Origin: Canna indica
Lineage: Eukaryota; Streptophyta; Magnoliopsida; Zingiberales; Cannaceae
DNA length: 64,000 bases
Direction of reading: 5' to 3'
Assembly (NCBI GenBank): GCA_034359265.1
Contig: CP136898.1
Span: 42,803,501 to 42,867,500 of the forward strand
This document shows positions 55,137 to 64,000 of this stretch, in pieces. Positions within the stretch are counted from its first letter, which is position 1; each line of letters opens with the position of its first letter. The notes below the pieces were generated by a model that made no database searches, was not told the DNA's origin, and saw only the letters and a list, made by a program, of their open reading frames with translations. The position numbers and the translations under genes were made by a program.

Positions 55137-56052
55137 AGTGAGGCCGGTAGTGTCAGGAGGTGGTTCTCAAATATCTGAGGCGCCGCCGTGTGGCAACTGC
55201 AGTCGGAGGCACTGGGGGTCTAGCCTTAACCGCACTAATGCTTGCTTCAAGTGCGGTCGGGTCGGACATTTCAAGAAGGACTGCCCTGAGGGAACTGGTC
55301 AGAAGCCTGAGCAATCAAGGGGTAAAGCACCTATGTCAATAGGGTCAGTAGCACCGAGAGGACAGACACAAAATAAGGGGCCACTGACCGGTCATTCAGA
55401 GAGGCCGCCTACGCGGGTTTATGCTATGAACCGTGATGGGGCAAAGGCTTCCAAATCAGTGGTGACAGGTACTATTTTAGTATGTTCATCTGTTGCATAT
55501 GTATTATTTGATCCAAGTGTCACACACTCATTTATGTCTGCCATATTTGCTGCAAAGCTGCCAATGGCACCCTCTATGCTTGATGGGCCATTGATGGTAT
55601 CAACGCCTACGGACGATGCAATCTTAGCAATCTCAATTTATCAAGGGTGTGAAGTGCTCATATGCGGCCATGTGCTGAGTGCGGACTTGACACTCCTACC
55701 CACTCTTGAGCTTGATGTCATCCTTGGCATGGACTGGCTGGCAGAGCATTTCGCAATGTTGGACTGTAGAGCCAAAGTAGTGATGTTTAATAAGCCTGGG
55801 CTACCGCAGTTCATCTTCCAAGGGGAGGGAGGTAGCAAGGCGATAGGGGTCATCTCAGCCCTAAAAGCTCGCAAATTGCTTAGGGGCGGCTGCCAATCTT
55901 TCCTGGCCTTTGCAGATGTAGTCGAGGAGGAAGGTGGTGAAACAAAGCATGACAGTGGAACTCCCGTGGCCTGTGAATTTCTTGATGTGTTTCCCGAGGA
56001 ATTGCCAGGGTTGCCGCCCAGAAGGGAGGTCGATTTTTGCTTTGATCTGTAG
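55137..56052 (+). pseudogene. Tekay E2 gag zinc knuckle and protease
   Basis: A single open frame of ~304 codons. The zinc knuckle CFKCGRVGHFKKDC (C-x2-C-x4-H-x4-C) is at about 55237-55278. The protease follows with ILVCSSVAYVLFDPSVTHSF, where the family's D-S-G-A-T is now D-P-S-V-T, so the active site is likely lost. Next are LLPTLELDVILGMDWLAEHF and the GVISALKARKLLRGG segment. It ends DFCFDL-stop, the stop being TAG for the Q of the QPG motif. Confidence 0.9.
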
Positions 56053-57503
56053 CCCGGGCTGAAACCAATTTCCATTCCCCCTTATAGGATGGCACCGGCC
56101 GAACTCAGAGAGCTAAAGGTGCAATTGCAGGAAATGCTAGACCTGGGGTTCATCCGACCGAGTGTGTCACCCTGGGGTGCCTCAGTTCTCTTCGTGAAGA
56201 AAAAGGATGGGTCGATGCGCATGTGCATTGATTATAGGCAGCTGAACAAGGTGACTGCTAAGAACCGCTACCCACTGCCGAGGATAGACGATATGTTTGA
56301 CCAGCTGCCGAGGGCTCAATGGTTCTCAAAGATAGATCTGAGGTCCGGATACCATCAGTTGAGAATTCGGAACTGCGATGTGCCAAAGACGGCCTTTAGA
56401 ACTCGCTATGGTCACTATGAATTTCTAGTTATGTCCTTTGGCCTAACCAATGCACATGCTGCCTTCATGGACCTAATGAACAGGGCATTTAAGGAGTACC
56501 TAGACAACTTTGTGATCATCTTCATTGACGACATTTTGGTTTACTCCAAGAGGAAGAGCACTCTAAGCACCTGAGAGTGGTCCTAGAAACCCTCAGAGAG
56601 CACCGTTTGTTTGCCAAATTTTCCAAGTGTGAATTTTGGTTGGAAAGTGTAGGGTTCTTGGGCCATGTAGTGTCCAAGGAAGGAATAAGGGTAGATCCCG
56701 CCAAGATTGAAGTTGTTCTGAACTGGAAGCGGCCGACTAGTGTGACTGAGGTTCGCAGTTTTCTTGGGTTGGCCGGCTATTACTGAAAGTTTGTGGAGAA
56801 TTTCTCCAGAATTGCAACCCCTCTATCTTGGTTGACCTAGAAGAAGGTTAGATTCATTTGGGGTGACAAATGCGTGGCGAGCTGTCAAAAGCTCAAGGCA
56901 CGTTTGACATCTACACCCGTGTTGGCTATACCTTCCGGCTCAGGAGAGTTTGTGGTTTTCTGTGATGCCTCTCGGGTTGGTCTGGGCTGCGTCTTGATGC
57001 AGTATGGCAGAGTGATTATTTATGCATCTCACCAGTTGAAAGTTCATGAGAAGAACTATCCGACGCATGACCTAGAATTAGCGACAGTGGTCTTTGCACT
57101 GAAGCTTTGGAGGCACTACTTGTACGGGGAGACTTGCGAAATCTACACATATCACAAGAGTCTCCAGTACTTGCTTACCCAAAAGGAGCTGAACCTCAGG
57201 CAGAGGAGGTGGCTGGAGCTCCTAAAGGACTATGATTGCACCATTATGTATCATCCGGGGAAAGCAAATGTGGTAGCAGATGCGCTGAGTAGAAAATCCA
57301 TGGGCAGTTTGGCCCATTTGGAAGCTAAGCGGAGGCCTCTAGGTCGAGAGTTGGCTTTATGCCTAGATGGGGGTGCAACCTTATTAGTGTCAACTTCAGG
57401 TGCCCTGATGGCCCATCTACGAGTACAGTCCACACTGGTGGACATGTTGCGTGAAAGATGTCTTTTGTGCACTGACCACGGACCTGGTATAAAGAGGTGA
57501 TGC
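56053..57503 (+). pseudogene. Tekay E2 reverse transcriptase and RNase H
   Basis: [80 protein letters not shown] and an intact [10 protein letters not shown] box (56521-56550). A frameshift at ~56553 is followed by [20 protein letters not shown] and [13 protein letters not shown] (TGA at 56784) and a TAG at 56837. RNase [47 protein letters not shown] and [14 protein letters not shown] frameshift near 57450 separates it from integrase. Confidence 0.93.
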
Positions 57504-58862
57504 AAAGAACGGTTTCAGATTGGACTCATAAGGTGTACTGAGGTTCAGAGACTAGATAGCAGTACCAGACATGGCTGAGGTGTGCAGGCAAGTACTGGAA
57601 CTAGGTCATCGTTCCACTTACACGATGCATCCGGGGGCCACCAAGATGTACCGGGACTTAAGGCAACATTATTGGTGGAAGGGCAAGAAAAGAGAGGTGG
57701 CAGAATTTGTTTCTACATATCTAGTCTATCAGCAGGTGAAAGCCAAACACCTTAAGCCTGTGGGGCTCCTGCAAAATCTCGAAGTGCCCGAGTGGAAGTG
57801 GGAGAAAATCACCATGGATCTAGTGACTGGATTGCCTAAGTCAAAAGGCAGTTTTGATTCCATTTGGGTGGTGATGGACCGGTTAACCAAGACGGTACAT
57901 TTTATACCAATGAAAACTACTTTCTCTGCGGAGTAGTATGCCCGACTATTTTTGGATAGGATTGTGGCATATCATGGTACCGCGGTGATGATTATATCCG
58001 ACCGCAGTACCCAGTTCATAATTCGGTTTTGGTAATCCTTATAGGAAGCTTTGGGTACTCAGGTGCATTTCAGTACAGCCTTCCATCCGCAAACTGACGG
58101 GTAGTCAGAGAGGACCTTCCAAACTTTGGAGGACATGCTGAGGGCGTGCGTCCTGGATATGGCAGATGGCTGGGAAAGGCACCTACCGTTGATCCAATTC
58201 GCCTATAAATACAGCTATCGCAATAGCATTGGCATGACCCCTTTTGAGGCCTTGTATGGGCGGCGGTGCAGGTCCCCGGTGGGCTAGTTTGAGGCAGGGG
58301 AATCTCTCATGGTGGTCCCCGACCTGGTTGAGGAGGCGGTAGAAAAAGTAAAGGTCATTAAGGAAAGATTGCTGGCGGCTCACAATCGACATAAAATGTA
58401 TGCCGACAGAAAGGCCAGGGAATTGGAATTTGCAGAGGGTGACTTAGTATTCCTGAAGGTCTCTCCTATGAAAGGGGTGGGCCAGTTTGGAAAGAAGGGG
58501 AAATTGAGCCCAAGATACATTGGGCCTTTTTTCGTTCTCAAGCGGAGGCGCGAAGTGCCCTATGAGCTGGCATTGCCTCCTAGCCTGAGCAGAGTGCACC
58601 CGGTCTTCCATGTATCCATGTTGCGGAAGTATATAAAAGATGATTCGCATGTGATCAAGCCCTCTTCTATCAAGGTAGATTCGGCCATCTCATTTGAGGA
58701 AAGGCCGGTGGAGATTCTTGACCACTAGATTAGGAAGCTAAGGTCCAAACAAATTCCCCTGGTAAAGGTCAAATGGGAGCACCATTACGGGCAAGAGGCC
58801 ACATAAGAGGTAGAGCAGGACATGAGAGAGCGCTACCCTTCCTTGTTCGAGGAGCCGATAAG
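57504..58862 (+). pseudogene. Tekay E2 integrase and chromodomain-type tail
   Basis: The HHCC finger keeps its histidines (LGHRSTYTMHPGATKMYRDL) but both cysteines are gone (STYLVYQQVK; E1 has SKCLVCQQVK). Core: TMDLVTGLPKSKGSFDSIWV (D), IISDRSTQF (second D, ~57995), HPQTDG-stop-SERT (E). Further conserved parts are [18 protein letters not shown], LEFAEGDLVFLKVSPMKG and PPSLSRVHPVFHVSMLRKY. The chromodomain-like end is VKVKWEHHYGQEAT-stop-EVE, then RYPSLF. In-frame stops at 57934, 58036, 58042, 58105, 58285, 58726 and 58804 are mostly TAG where relatives have CAG or TGG. Confidence 0.92.
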
Positions 58863-58899
58863 ACCTTGTTATTTAAGTAAATTCGAGGATGAATTTCCC

Positions 58900-58914
58900 T
58901 TAAGGGGGGAAGGT
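58900..58914 (+). promoter_or_regulatory. Polypurine tract of Tekay E2
   Basis: TTAAGGGGGGAAGGT directly before the 3' LTR start TGTAAGACCC. Confidence 0.9.
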
Positions 58915-61378
58915 TGTAAGACCCGAAAAAAGATTCCTAATATAAAAATCTATTTTAGTGCAGCACGTCGGACCCGGGGGTAGTCGAGTCGAGCCTCAGG
59001 ATTACCTCGAGTGAAAAGGTATGACTCGGCTAATGAATCAGGAAGTCTAATTGGATAATTTACTTTCCTTTGATAAAATCATACCTTAAATTAAGTTAAC
59101 TTGAGTCATGTTATGGTTGGGTCAGAACCCGAGTCGAGTTCGGGTTTAGTCGAGTTCCGGGTATGATTTAAGTGAGCCTTGAAGCCATCTTTGGAAAGAT
59201 GGTTGAGGGGATAAAACCCCCCATTTGGCAGTCGTGCGACTCAACCATTGAATCGCACAAGGCCGCAAGGGAGAAAAGAGGAGAAGGAGCAAGGAGGGGT
59301 GCTGGGGCTTGGATCGATCTGGAATTCGTGTCGTCGTCGGAGATTCTCAAGTCGTCGTCATCCGATCCTTATTTCTTAGTGATCTAGGTGAGTGGTTAAG
59401 GCTTTAACACTTTGGGGGAGGCGGGTGGCTGATCCATAGATGATAGGTCGAGTTTTCGCTATTTTCCTAACGATCCCTGATTTCAATGATATGTACTCAC
59501 TGTTTATGTTATTTCTCGTCAGACCTCCCTGCTTTAAATCACCATTTTGCATGTCTTGGGGCTGCCGAGTCATGGGAAAAGGGGAAAGGTCATGCCGAAA
59601 TTTTCCCCGATTCCCTTGACGGCGAGAAGGCCCTTAGATGCCCTTATACCACTGTTTCGATGTAGCCCTTTGAACTCCTCACGTAATATGAAGCATGCCC
59701 CTTCTAAAGCCCCTTGAAGTGGCTGAATGAACCCTAAGATTTATGAAGAGGATTCAGCCAAGGATGAGGGGAAGGGTAAGTTGATCATTGCTATTTAAGA
59801 AGTATGTGGAATTGAAGAGACAAAGTATAGCTAAAGTCTCTTCCAACCTTCCCCACCCAAGGACCTTGGCCGAGCAAGGTTTCCCTTGCTCATGGTTCGG
59901 CCTTGGTTGGGGAGAGAGGAGAGACTTGCCTTAGATAGAAATTTCATGATCTTAGGGATCACACATAGGGATATGACAATACTTTGGAGGAACACCAAAC
60001 TTAGCAAGTAGCTAAATTGATTTGAATTGTAGAAATGCTAGATTGTAACCATACTTAGCATTTGATCCTTAAACTTGGATGTTGACAATGCTACAATGTT
60101 TTATAATTCATACATGTTATTTAAATTTATTACTACCTTGCCATGCTAGATAGTTGCTCCTTATTGTGCTAAAATTCCTAAGGTAGTATAAGAATTATTA
60201 GGTATGTGCATTATGATTATATATGATGAATGATGTAATATATGAGCAATTTTCTTTAGATTAAGAATGCTGACCTTAAGGCTAGGTAACATGTATGGTG
60301 TCAATAGATGTTCATAGAACAATTATGGAAACTTAGATATGAGACGATAACACTTCTATTACTGCTTGTATATTTTTGGAAACTTAGAGATTGTATGTGC
60401 ACATATACTAAAAGGGGTGGCATGAATTGTTGACCCAGTAGCCAGACATGGCTAGATACGGGCAAAGGCCTGAAGTATGTATATATGAAAACCCTAGGAC
60501 ATTGATTGTGTAATGTGCTTGAGATGGTCCGCCGAGGAGCGAGGAGGTCGAAAATGACCAATGCTCAGCTCGGCCAGTTGGGTCTAGAGTTGTGCCAGCG
60601 AGCCCGCTAGGTGCCAGACCCCAGTTGGGTGGGACTAGCTATCCTTACCCCAGACGGTGTCCGAAGACTAGTGGACCATCCTAGTCGACGGCCCGGGATT
60701 GTTTGCTTGCATCTTGAGATGATGTGGCCAATGGCCAGGATGGTACTACCTGGTATGGTAGTGACGGTTGTTTTGCTATGAGCAGGTCCAAGGGTCGAAT
60801 GCTAGAGGCTTGGTAAGCCAAGTGGCAGGTGCAAATGTACAGAAAGTACTGATGGGTCCGTTGAGGGTCTGTAGTTGCATTAGAAACACACTTTACCTCC
60901 TTGGGCATTCCTTTATTGCCATGTAATATTATATATGCATGACTGAGGCTTATGTGGAGGTTCAATTGAGCCACTCACTAAGTCCCAAGTGGACTCACAG
61001 TTTATTTCTATTTTTGCAAAGCATGAGCAGTAGCTTGGTGTCGACATGGTGCAGCTGGAGGGCAGAGGCAGTGCCAAATCTCGTAGCAGTGTCCATGAGT
61101 CTTAGACTAGTCCTAGTTATGTTGGTTTTATTTCTGCACGGACGGTTGTAATTGAAAAGAATTGCAAAAATGAGATATTTGACCATTTGGAATTGAGGTT
61201 GATGTTTCTTCTTGTTTTGAAATACTTATACATTGTGACTTGCAAACCTTGTTTTATAATGTATGTTAAGTTTCTTTCAGTCGATGTGTTTTGGTTTCCT
61301 GATGTCAGTATAGACAGTAGGCTACAGGGCTGGATGTGCGCCCTGACCGATCACACTACCCTTAGTCGGGGTGTGACA
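58915..61378 (+). repeat. 3' LTR of Tekay E2 (2464 bp)
   Basis: Same ends as the 5' LTR. It lacks ~58 bp at ~60278 that the 5' LTR keeps, and keeps ~300 bp (60883-61180) that the 5' LTR lacks. The target duplication GATGG follows at 61379-61383. Confidence 0.93.
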
Positions 61379-62127
61379 GATGGGATAAGGTTAGATCCTG
61401 CAAAGGTGGAACTGGTGTAGAACTAGAGACGGCCGACTAGTATGACTGAGATCCACAATTTTCTTGGTTTGGTCGGGTACTATCGGATGTTCATGGAGAA
61501 CTTCTCCAGGATTGCAGCCCCTTCGACTCGGCTGACCCAGAAAAAGGTTAGGTTCATTTGGGATGACAAGTGTAAGGTGAGCTTTCAGAAGCTTAAAGAA
61601 TGTTTGACATCTGCACCCATGTTGGCTGTACCTTTCGGCTCAGGAGGGTTTGTAGTCTACTGTGATGCCTCTTGGGTTGGCCTGGGCTGCGTTCTGATAC
61701 AGTTTGGCAGAGTTATAGCTTATGCATCCTGCCAACTGAAAGTTCATGAAAAGAACTATCTAACGCACGACCTAGAGCTAGCAGTAGTAGTCTTTGCACT
61801 GAAGCTCTGGCGGCACTACCTGTATGGGGAGACTTGCAAGATCTATACGAATCACATGAGCCTCCAGTACTTGATTACCCAAAAGGAGCTGAACCTCAGG
61901 CAGAGGAGGTGGCTGGAGCTCCTAAAGGATTATGACTACACCATTATGTACCATCCGGGGAAAGAAAATGTGGTAGCAGATTCTCTGAGCAAAAAATCCA
62001 TGGGCAGTTTGGCTCGTTTAGAAATTATGTGGAGGCCTCTTGCTCGAGAGTTGGCGTTGTGCCCAGATGGGGGTACAACCTTATCAGTGTCAACTTCAGG
62101 TGCCTTGGTGGCACACCTGCGGGTATA
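61379..62127 (+). pseudogene. Tekay E1 RT end and RNase H
   Basis: It continues the E1 frame after E2: DGIRLDPAKVELV, stops at 61418 and 61424, then [20 protein letters not shown] and [19 protein letters not shown]. RNase H follows with [40 protein letters not shown] and the [13 protein letters not shown] end. It is open from 61442 to TAA 62126, so it is better kept than the 5' half of the same gene. Confidence 0.93.
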
Positions 62128-63540
62128 ATCCACACTCGTGGACATGCTGCGTGCCGCGCAGGGAGAGGATGCCTTTTGTGCGCTAACCAAGGATCTGGTG
62201 CAAAGAGGCGATGCAGAGAACGGATTCAGGTTGGACTCAGAGGGTGTACTGAGGTTCAAAGACCGAATCGTGGTGCCAGATATAGCAGAGGTGCATAGGC
62301 AAGTCCTAGAACTAGGTCATTGTTCCACTTATACAATGCATCCAAGGGCCACCAAGATGTCCGAGATTTAAGACAGCATTACTGGTGGAAGGGTATGAAA
62401 AGAGAGGTAGCAGAGTTTGTCTCCAAATGTCTAGTTTGCCAGCAGGTGAAGGTCGTACACCTCAAGCCCGCGGGACTACTGTAGAACCTTGAGGTGCCCA
62501 AGTGGAAGTGGGAGAAAATCACCATAGACCTAGTGACTGGGTTGCCTAAGTCAAAAGGCGGCTTTGACTCCATTTGGGTGGTAGTGGATCGGTTAACCAA
62601 GACCGCACACTTCATTCCAGTGAAGACTACCTTCTCTGCGGAATAGTACGCCTGACTATTCTTGGACAGGATTGTGGCATACCATGGTACCCCGAAGATG
62701 ATTATATCTTATGGCGGTACCCAGTTCATAGCCCAGTTTTGGCCGTCCTTCCAGGAAGCCTTGGGTACCCAAGTGTGCTTCAGCACAACTTTCCATTCAC
62801 AGACTGATGGGCAGTCGGAGAGGACCATCCAAACTTTGGAGGATATGCTGAGTGCTTGCGTCCTAGATATGGCCGATGGCTGGGAAAAGCACCTTTGAGG
62901 CCTTTTATGGGCGTCGGTGTAGGTCTCCGGTGGGCTGGTTTGAGGCCGAGGAATCACTCATGGTGGGTCCTGATCTGGTTGAGGAGGCGGTAGAGAAGGT
63001 AAAAGCCATAAGGGAAAGATTGATGGTGGCCCAGAGTCGACAGAAAATATATGCCAACAAGAAGGCCAGGGAATTGGAATTCGCCGAGGGTGATTTAGAC
63101 TTTCTGAAGGTCTCCCCTATGAAAGGAGTGGTCCGATTTGGGAAGAAGGGAAAGCTGAGTCGTAGGTTCATTGGGCCTTACCCTATTCTGAAGCGGAAGG
63201 GAGAGGTGGCTTATGAGTTGGATTTACCTCCTAGCCTAAGCAGAGTACACCCAGCCTTCCATGTATCCATGCTTCGGAGATATGTAAAAGATGATTCGCA
63301 TGTGATCGAACCTTCTTCTATTGAGGTAGATTTGGCCGTCTCATTTGAGAAAAGGCCGATAGAGATCCTTGATCGCCAAGTTAGGAAGCTAAGATCCAAA
63401 TAAATTACCCAAGTAAAGGTCAGATAGGAGCACCATTCCGGGCAAGCGACCACTTGGGAGGTAGAGCAGGACATGCGAGAGTGCTACCCTTCCTTATTTG
63501 AAAAGACGGTAAGTCCCTGTCATTCAAGTAAATTTGAGGA
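62128..63540 (+). pseudogene. Tekay E1 integrase and chromodomain-type tail
   Basis: Finger: ELGHCSTYTMHPRATKM, a 1-base-type frameshift at ~62360, then SKCLVCQQVKVVHLKP with both cysteines kept. Core: TIDLVTGLPKSKGGFDSIWV, then SAE-stop-YA (TAG 62644) and IISYGGTQF, where the second catalytic aspartate is tyrosine. [18 protein letters not shown] keeps the glutamate. About 25 codons are lost after WEKHL (~62895), before [16 protein letters not shown]. The tail has FLKVSPMKG, PPSLSRVHPAFHVSMLRRY, a stop at 63401, EHHSGQATTWEVEQDM and YPSLFE. Confidence 0.92.
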
Positions 63541-63549
63541 AAAATTTCC

Positions 63550-63565
63550 CTTAAGGGGGGAAGGT
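63550..63565 (+). promoter_or_regulatory. Polypurine tract of Tekay E1
   Basis: CTTAAGGGGGGAAGGT before TGTAAAACCC, as in E2. Confidence 0.9.
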
Positions 63566-64000
63566 TGTAAAACCCGATAAAATTTCCTAATATAAAAATC
63601 TATTTTGGTGCAGCGCGCCGGACCCGGGTTTAGTCGACTCGAGCCTCAGGATCGCCTCGAGTAAAAGGTATGACTCGAGTAATGATGTATGCAATTAAAT
63701 TGGGCAAATGACTCTTTCTTTTTATGCATTTATACCTTAATCGAGTTTAAATCGACTCATGTTACGAGTAGAGTCGGAACCCAAGTCGAGCTCGAGCTTA
63801 GTCCAGTCAGTAGTAAGAGTCAAAGGCAAGAATGGAAGGTTAGATGAGGGATTAAAATCCCTTATCCAAGCTGTCGTGCGACTCATCTTGGAGTCACACA
63901 AGGCAGCGCATAGGGAGAGGGGGAGAAGGAGCAAGGGAGATAGATCTTGATCGATCCGGGTTTCGCGTCATCGCCGGCAGATTCGAGGTCGTCAATGTGC
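63566..64000 (+). repeat. 3' LTR of Tekay E1, truncated by window end
   Basis: It matches 47191-47620 base for base with roughly 8% differences and small indels; it is clearly nearer to that LTR than to those of E2. The remaining ~2.1 kb lies outside the window. Confidence 0.92.

Larger units (their letters stand above)
51761..61378 (+). mobile_element. Complete inner Tekay/Del-like element (Tekay E2), TSD GATGG
   Basis: 9618 bp from TGTAAGACCC to GTGTGACA. It has two LTRs, a tRNA-Met primer site, gag, protease, RT, RNase H, integrase, a chromodomain-type tail and polypurine tract in canonical order. It is inserted in the RT gene of E1, between the codons for S-N and D-G; E1's frame reads on after 61378. 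The LTRs differ by about 7% in the first ~500 bp, plus reciprocal deletions (see LTR entries). Several stops and two frameshifts make it non-autonomous. Confidence 0.95.
47191..64000 (+). mobile_element. Outer Tekay/Del-like Ty3/gypsy element (Tekay E1), runs past window end
   Basis: It has a 5' LTR (47191-49744), primer site, deleted gag, protease and the first part of RT to 51755. A complete second Tekay element (E2) follows, and then E1 resumes at 61379 with the rest of RT, RNase H, integrase, chromodomain, polypurine tract and the first 435 bp of the 3' LTR. The two LTR ends visible differ by roughly 8% over the first ~430 bp. A left flank of AAGCA (47186-47190) should be repeated after its 3' LTR outside the window. 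Confidence 0.92.

Overview
This window is non-genic, repeat-packed DNA from a flowering plant nuclear genome. It holds Ty1/copia elements of the Sirevirus type, Tekay/Del-like and Tat-like Ty3/gypsy elements, and CACTA (En/Spm) DNA transposons with TNP2 and tnpA genes. I cannot name the species. I found no host protein gene, rRNA, tRNA or CRISPR array. Every recognisable coding region belongs to a transposable element and is broken by stops, frameshifts, deletions or insertions.

Layout. (1) 1-7844: a plus-strand Sirevirus-type copia element with gag-pol, an envelope-like third ORF and a 3' LTR. It is split by a 325-bp foldback MITE (432-756) and an ~814-bp TIR element (1451-2264). (2) 7845-13290: a minus-strand copia element with a 389-bp LTR, split by a CACTA remnant (10220-12593) flanked by TTA. 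(3) 13291-18299: a 5'-truncated Tekay-like gypsy element with a 2-kb 3' LTR. (4) ~18561-38064: a minus-strand Tat-like gag-pro region split by a complete chromovirus-like gypsy element (19439-36216; 370-bp LTRs; TSD TGATG). That element's reverse transcriptase is in turn split by an 11.7-kb CACTA element (22136-33851), whose transposase block is present twice in tandem. (5) 38065-42774: the 3' end of a second Sirevirus-type element, with a third ORF interrupted by a precise 1781-bp solo LTR (TSD TTAAC), four polypurine tracts and a 3' LTR. (6) 42775-44051: a second Tat-like gag-pro fragment. (7) 44052-47190: one end of another CACTA element. (8) 47191-64000: a Tekay-like element running off the window, interrupted in its RT gene by a second complete Tekay-like element (51761-61378; TSD GATGG).

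The elements act as a chronological stack: each inserted one is younger than its host. LTR pairs differ by about 7-9% by eye, which suggests activity a few million years ago. Many in-frame stops are CAG to TAG, TGG to TAG/TGA or CGA to TGA, as expected from decay of methylated cytosines in silenced chromatin. The points of most interest are the tandemly duplicated CACTA with a missing piece of host RT at its insertion site, the LTR-to-LTR differences inside the inner Tekay element, the stacked polypurine tracts and palindrome-rich LTRs of the Sirevirus-type elements, and the remnant CACTA with exact TTA flanks but no left terminus. I found no convincing new biological system.
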